Positions 59,001 through 64,000 of a stretch of DNA of 64,000 nt are shown piece after piece. The DNA comes from Ulva prolifera (Eukaryota > Chlorophyta > Ulvophyceae > Ulvales > Ulvaceae). Both the position numbers and the translations under genes were made by a program. Within the stretch, counting starts at the first letter, position 1. Every line of letters starts with the position of its first letter. Below the pieces are notes generated by a model. The model saw only the letters and a list, made by a program, of their open reading frames with translations, was not told the DNA's origin and did not search any database. The stretch is from contig CM041197.1 of NCBI GenBank assembly GCA_023078555.1, forward strand, positions 7,472,842 through 7,536,841, read 5' to 3'.

Positions 59001-62000
59001 GACGGGGCGTTGCATGCTGCAGGCGAGACGATTTCTGCTGAATTCGATACATCAACCCGGTTCCTAGAGCAACCCAACCGATACCAATTCTTCATCTCCA
59101 TGCTTGAGGACCCCAAAAGGCTTCTGGACTATATGGCGGCAAACTGTTCAACTTCTCTGGTGCAGGGGGATGACAGCCAGTTATTTCTACAGTATCTGGA
59201 GCCCGAGCAGCTCAGCAAGATCGACTTTGCCTCGGGCGGAAGGATGATCCAGTGTGTGGACAATTTCGGTGCCTTGGAAAGGGTCTCCAGGTAACGCAGC
59301 CTCACCTCCCACTGACCTCTCACCCCGCACGCGCTGGCCTTGGCCAACTACTGCTACCTGATTGAGATCAGTGAGTTCGCCGGCATGGTGACTCATGTGT
59401 TGACAGCATACCTGCCCCTTTCGTTCGCGAGAGCGGCCTGCTAGGAGCTAAAGCACACCTTAGCCGTGTACTGTCATACGGTGGCATGTAGCACAGAGCT
59501 CTGTGGCAATCCAGTGATATGGCCGCTATACCACTGGATCCTTGCACGTCGCGACGTGCAAGGATCCAGTGGTATAGCGGCCATATCACTGGATTGCCAC
59601 AAAAGCTGGGTCCTCTGAGATCTGAGGCTGGCCAGTCCTCCAGCTCCCCCGGTCCGTTTCAGCATCGATCCGACCACTGCCTCTCTGGACTTACGCTGGT
59701 CCCGTGATCCTATGCCCCACTTAACGCGACACGAGTGGCCGCGACCTGACTGTGCAAGGCGGGTGTCGAACTACCGACCTCACGAACCCAACTTTTGTGG
59801 CAATCCAGTGATATGGCCGCTATACCACTGGATCCTTGCACGTCGCGACGTGCAAGGATCCAGTGGTATAGCGGCCATATCACTGGATTGCCACAAAAGC
59901 TGGATCCTCTGAGATCTGAGGCTGGCCAGTCCTCCAGCTCCCCCGGTCCGTTTCAGCATCGATCCGACCACTGCCTCTCTGGACTGACGCTGGTCCCGTG
60001 ATCCTATGCCCCACTTAACGCGACACGAGTGGCAGCGACCTGACTGTGCAAGGCGGGTGTCGAACTACCGACCTCACGAACCAAACTTTTGTGGCAATCC
60101 AGTGATATGGCCGCTATACCACTGGATCCTTGCACGTCGCGACGTGCAAGGATCCAGTGGTATAGCGGCCATATCACTGGATTGCTACAAGCTCCCCAGG
60201 TACGTACAGAGCGCGGCAGGCCATGATGTTCCCATGAGCAGGGCAGCCCCCTGCCTGTGGCATGCCTTGGCACATGGCAAATATCACAACGAACATGTCT
60301 GGACTCATCATCTAGACAGGGCGCTGGGTTACCGGCGTGCACAGGGCCATCCGACCGTTCGTTTGCGCACGTTCACTGCCGCCATGGCCCCACCAGTTCC
60401 CTGGAAGATCGGAGCTGTTTCCCTGAATGTCAAAGGCAGCGTGCTGTCGACAGGGCCCACTCAACCCGTGGCCTGCTGGGCTTCTGACGTGCCTTGTGTG
60501 TGCACGGCTGGGCCGATGACGGCCCACTGGTGCTGTGCAGCGGTAGGGAGCAAGTGACCGAGGCGTGTGTCCCACCGTTCGGGGAGACACCCAACTGCTT
60601 CTCCTCCTCAAGCCACACGATGGTGTCCACTGCAAACTGCGTGGCAGCGTACGATGCCATGTTTGACGTCTCAGACCTCGCAACCCTTGGCAGCATCGCC
60701 GACAATGCCGGCGCGGTGCATGCGGCCTGCTCCCAGGCGGCGTCGCAGGTGTGCACTGCTGCATGCCGAGCCCACACACCTGCACCTCCGCTCTTGTCAC
60801 TTCCCCTGGACAGCACTAGCGGCCTGTCGTCGTCAACGTCTTCCTCGGCAGTGCTGTCTGCTTGTCGGGGAGGCCCTCTTGTTCTGCAGCTTTTGGCTCG
60901 TCATCATATAGCGACTCGCCGTCTCTGAGGCTAAGTCCTGTATCGCCGTGTTGTTCCGTCTCACACTTCAAGAAGTACAGCAATGTGAAACCAACATGTA
61001 GTCAAACTTGACTGGCCCGTACTGGCATCAGGATGTCGTGCCCATGACATGAACCCCAGCTGGAAAGGCGGCATGCAGTCGATGTTGGCTTAGGCTTCCA
61101 GTGAGCAAGAAGTGCTGCGTGCAGGCGGAATGTGGGGCGATCAGGACGCCAGCTCTTGCAGCTATTGCAACTGTCCATGACAGCATCCCGGTGCGCTACG
61201 CGCTCGAACTACGGCAACCATCCGCGGCATTAAACGCCACCGGCGGGCCAGCCCCGGACGTCTGCTTCAATCCTCCATGCGAGGCGCCTGCCCCTGCCCC
61301 AGGCCCCCTGCCGGAAGAAACCCCAGGCCCGGGGCCAACACAAAAAGAGCCTGAGCCAGGCACCGACAGCGTGGGGGAGGATGCTGTCGTGTCAGGCGCT
61401 CGGTTGATTGCAAACCCGCCGCTGGAGGTGCCTCCCCCTGAGTCAACCGATGGAGGGGTCAATGTCGCTGCAGCTGCTGGCGCTTCCGCAGCCGTGGTGC
61501 TGGGTCTGTTGTTAGCGGCCGTTGTTGCCTACCGCATGAAGCAGAAGAAGGACAGAACAGAGGTGCGCGCCCTTCTGATGCCATGTGTGGCTGTTGCACT
61601 CAGGGCCAAAGACGTCTGATGTGGCCTGAGCTCGGGAGGCTCGAGTCTGCTGCTCGCTGCGTGCGCTCACACGTGGCTGCCGGGACACATCATCACATTG
61701 CGCTGTTTGTTGAGGGATTCCGCCCTACATCGGAAGCGAGGTTGCTGAGCAGGGGGCACATGCATGGCCATGAGGCGTAAATCGCTGCAGTTTACGGAGC
61801 ACCATGAGCATCATCTGAGCATGAACACAGAGTGATTCAATGGCACATCGCCGTTGCCGCAGGTTGGACACAAATTGCCCTTCCAGGGGGCGTGCAGCCG
61901 GCAGTAGCTCACTCGGCAAGTTGTCCGTACGCCATCATGCATTGCAACGATGTACACAAGATTCTTCACTCGGGCCTTGACTTCCGACAGCTTCAGCATC

Positions 62001-64000
62001 CATGTGCCAATGTTGATCATCAGCAGAGTTGCATTGAAACGTTTTGACATATGAAATATTAATGTAAAAAACGCGTTTGAAACGTTTCTATCAAAATTCT
62101 TGCACAATAAGAAACGTTGTGTGGGTATAAAAGCACCTGGGCGCCGGAGGCGCCCAGCCTCGTTTCTCCCAGTAGAAGGGAACAGCGTCCTGTGCAATCC
62201 AAGGGATGCCACACACCATACAATATTTTATTACACTTGCAGCGAGTGTTCACTGTGCAATGATGATATGACATGTGCTGGACTGTTCCTCACAGCACAG
62301 GCCTGCAGGCCTAGCGCTAGGGGTGCATCAGGATCCCGGTACGCATGGAGCCATTGGCGCGTGGCTACGGGTGCCGCGTAGTGCGAATCTGTTTGGACCT
62401 CCTGAAAACGATCAGTCCCGGCGTGCCAGCGTTTCATACGTTGATAAGAAACGTTAATATAAGAAACGCGATTGAAACGTTTCTTGTCGAATGAAACGCG
62501 TTTCAATGCAACTCTGATCATCGGAATCCTTCTCGTTTGTAGGCTGACTTCGGCAAAGGAGGAGGTGCAAGAGGGACAGATGTTGGGCCTGGGCCAGCAC
62601 AAGGAGGCGGATCTGCCGGCACCAAGCGCGCGGCCGACTGGGGAGCTCCGGACGGCAAGATCGCGGCCTCACATGAAAGTCCATATCGCCAGTTCCCCCC
62701 AGGACCGCCACACTTTGGCCCGCCCGGAACTCTCGCCCCCGGCCCACAACAGCAGGGTGCATACGGCCAGCAGGGGTATGGGGCTGTGCAGCCATGGGCG
62801 GCCAGGCGGTCAAGCGGATACAACGCCGCTGAGCTGCGCACGGAACCCACAGTCTCAGTCACCATTGGCTGCAACTGGACCGAGTTTGGGAAGTGCGCTC
62901 CCATCCGCACACTAGGCATGCGTGTGTTGCGTGGCATTTTCTCGTAGGGCGTGGACATAGTTCGGATGTGGCCGCAATGGAGCCTGCAGGCCTCCGTTGT
63001 CCTGCATGCGGCACTGCGATCATGCCCTTTGATCTGCAAGCTTCAGCAGTGCATGGCATTTCTGTGCATGATCCATACGTTTGCATTTCTGCAGGGCATC
63101 GAGTGAGGCTGAGACGGCACTGGACAAGCTCGAGGTGGCGCTGGACGGGATGTGCTGCATGGCGGCCCCTTTCTACGGCCAGTACCAGCTACACTCTGCC
63201 GTGCAGAGGCGGGTCGGCGGCCAGGGCATTGTCCAGTTTGCCGCGATCATGAACACACAGGACAAGGTGCGTGCTGCTTGGCTGCCAGTGAAGCACCTGC
63301 ATGCGGCACTGCGCGCTGACAGCAGCGGCCCATTGCCTCCCATACAGCCATGGGCTTTGTACCGATGCCCGCTGCCATGCAGTATTGCTGCTCCCGGATT
63401 GCTGGACCGGTTGTAGATCCCGACTCAAAGCCTCGTCCTCTGTGCATTGATGGCAAAGCGCTAGCCTGTAGATGTGTGTTGCAGCATGGCCTCCCGCCAA
63501 ATCCCCAACAGACCACTGCAATGTTCAAGAATGGGCTGTCTGTCCGCACTCTTTCAAGGAGCCTCGCACGGTGGCCGTTGGTGCAGGCAGCCATCAAGTT
63601 CTACATGGACAAGGCAGCCTTCCAGAGCGAGAGGGACCTGTACGAGGAGCCCGCGCTCAAATCAATGATGCCCGCCACCCTCGCCATCGAGGACAACGCC
63701 TCCGGGGAGCACGCCACGCCCTACGGCTACGCCTTCCCCCCGTTTGTCATCATCGAGTGCGGCCAGAGCCTCGACGAGTGGGCCCGAGACAACGCCAACA
63801 CTGACTTCATCACCATCTTCCAGGTCACCTTCCCTCCGATTGTAGCCTTTGCTTTGTTCTTGGAGCACAGATTGTCACTGCAAGATGGCCGCACCAGCAC
63901 CATAACTGCGGCAGCACCATGTTTGGTTCGGACAAGCACCTTGATGCACCATGACCGCATCTGCCTGCTTGGACACACCTGTGGCTCGACACAACAATCA
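56011..64000 (+). CDS. Gene B: receptor-like protein kinase, cysteine-rich ectodomain, 3' end outside window
   Basis: The signal-peptide exon 56011-56148 (MRRLSGNVIACFIAYFLLQA) has its donor at the same site as gene A. Ectodomain exons: one ending near 56817 (GNITLEVAVFCLK), 56952-57155 (ACSWTDACKVAGC), one ending 57699 (YEAGSACFQLRTLQALHC), 57742-57873, 59023-59290 (YQFFISMLEDPKRLLDYM), 60541-60748 (ACVPPFGETPNC). Exon 61125-61562 carries a Pro-rich stalk, one membrane helix (AAVVLGLLLAAVVAYRMKQ) and the stop-transfer KQKKDR. Exon 62543-62892 is a Gly/Pro/Gln-rich juxtamembrane tail (GPQQQGAYGQQGYGAVQPW). Exons 63095-63266 and 63587-63823 start a protein kinase: GQYQLHSAV, glycine loop GGQGIVQFA, then AIKFYMDKAAFQSERDLYEE (beta-3 Lys and helix-C Glu) and the hinge FVIIECGQSLDEWA. 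Phases of the last five junctions agree. Role inferred: cell-surface sensing. The open frame upstream (55733-56010) could add N-terminal residues; some middle exons (57900-59000) are unresolved. Confidence 0.75.
59502..60189. repeat. Three ~100-bp palindromes in a 294-bp tandem array (tRNA-like SINE arrangement)
   Basis: Near-perfect palindromes lie at 59502-59601, 59796-59895 and 60090-60189, centred on CACGTCGCGACGTG, with arms ending TGTGGCAATCCAGTG and CACTGGATTGCCACA. The period is exactly 294 bp and the 194-bp spacers are almost identical. Each arm also holds an internal inverted repeat (CCAGTG...CACTGG) around TGGTATAGCGG, an exact A-box match. The array sits in the gene B intron between 59290 and 60541. 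The high identity between units suggests recent tandem amplification. Confidence 0.92.
59750..59830 (-). repeat. tRNA-like head of a SINE-type repeat
   Basis: On the minus strand this reads an A box (TGGTATAGCGG) and, about 45 nt on, a B box (GTTCGACAC, within GGTAGTTCGACACCCGCC). Both match the polymerase III consensus with tRNA-like spacing. A second copy lies 294 bp downstream (about 60044-60124). The acceptor and anticodon stems are not convincing, so it is called tRNA-derived rather than a working tRNA gene. Confidence 0.6.
62024..62516. mobile_element. MITE with CAGAGTTGCATTG ends and 8-bp target duplication
   Basis: A 493-bp element with inverted ends CAGAGTTGCATTGAAACG is flanked by ATCATCAG at 62016-62023 and ATCATCGG at 62517-62524. 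It contains repeated GAAACGTTT and AAACGCGTTT motifs near both ends and a central hairpin CTGGGCGCCGGAGGCGCCCAG. It has no ORF. It lies in the gene B intron between the membrane exon and the juxtamembrane exon, ending 26 bp before the acceptor. Same terminal sequence as the MITE at 43388-43835. Confidence 0.9.

Noticed and set aside
59750-59830. Functional tRNA gene
   Set aside because: A and B boxes are good, but no convincing acceptor or anticodon stem; the sequence is part of a tandem repeat.
59502-60189. CRISPR-like array of repeats and spacers
   Set aside because: Units are 294 bp, the spacers are near-identical, and the context is a spliced eukaryotic gene.

Overview
This window is nuclear DNA of a eukaryote with many short spliced exons (donors mostly GTGAGT/GTACG/GTGCG-like, acceptors mostly TGCAG). 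The best fit is a chlorophyte green alga. The reasons are the protein-kinase style of the last gene (Gly-loop GGQGIVQFA followed by AIKFY), the intron-dense exons, long CA/GA microsatellites, and the mix of CACTA/TNP2, Harbinger, Copia and zinc-finger/restriction-like-endonuclease LINE elements. The species cannot be named from sequence alone.

Layout. 1-8 kb (+): a two-gene CACTA-like cassette, made of a TNP2-type transposase cut by the window edge (2-3674) and an unrecognised spliced gene (4541-7960). 8.15-12.32 kb (-): a LINE with an N-terminal zinc finger, a reverse transcriptase and a C-terminal endonuclease. It appears to have landed in the TATG-rich tail of another repeat, whose 354-codon ORF lies at 12.34-13.41 kb. 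13.5-18.9 kb: mostly repeats (a MITE-like block, a long palindrome, two short target-site-flanked retroposons). 19.06-23.81 kb (+): cysteine-rich receptor-like gene A. 24.5 kb: a large compound microsatellite. 25.49-27.37 kb: a terminal-inverted-repeat element with 8-bp target duplication. 28.4-32.75 kb (+): an unrecognised spliced gene. 36.99-45.9 kb (-): a second TNP2 transposase plus accessory-gene cassette, with a MITE inside a transposase exon. 47.01-53.60 kb: a whole-looking, very young Copia element. 53.67-55.12 kb (-): a broken Harbinger transposase carrying a near-identical copy of part of the 12.3-kb repeat. 56.01 kb to the end (+): gene B, a receptor-like kinase that runs out of the window.

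The most interesting host biology is the pair A/B. They are same-strand paralogues about 37 kb apart. They share a signal peptide, at least six ectodomain exons and intron phases. B continues through a transmembrane helix and a Gly/Pro/Gln-rich juxtamembrane tail into a protein-kinase domain. A stops immediately after its hydrophobic C-terminus, with no kinase exon visible downstream. This looks like a receptor kinase and a kinase-less (decoy, co-receptor or GPI-anchored) partner with a cysteine-rich ectodomain that I do not recognise.

The most interesting genome dynamics is a set of four short retroposon insertions (16.6, 17.3, 32.8 and 55.8 kb). Each has an 11-16 bp target duplication and ends in TGTAA, the same 3' end as the LINE at 8.15 kb. 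One of them carries ready-made splice sites and would act as a newly gained intron.
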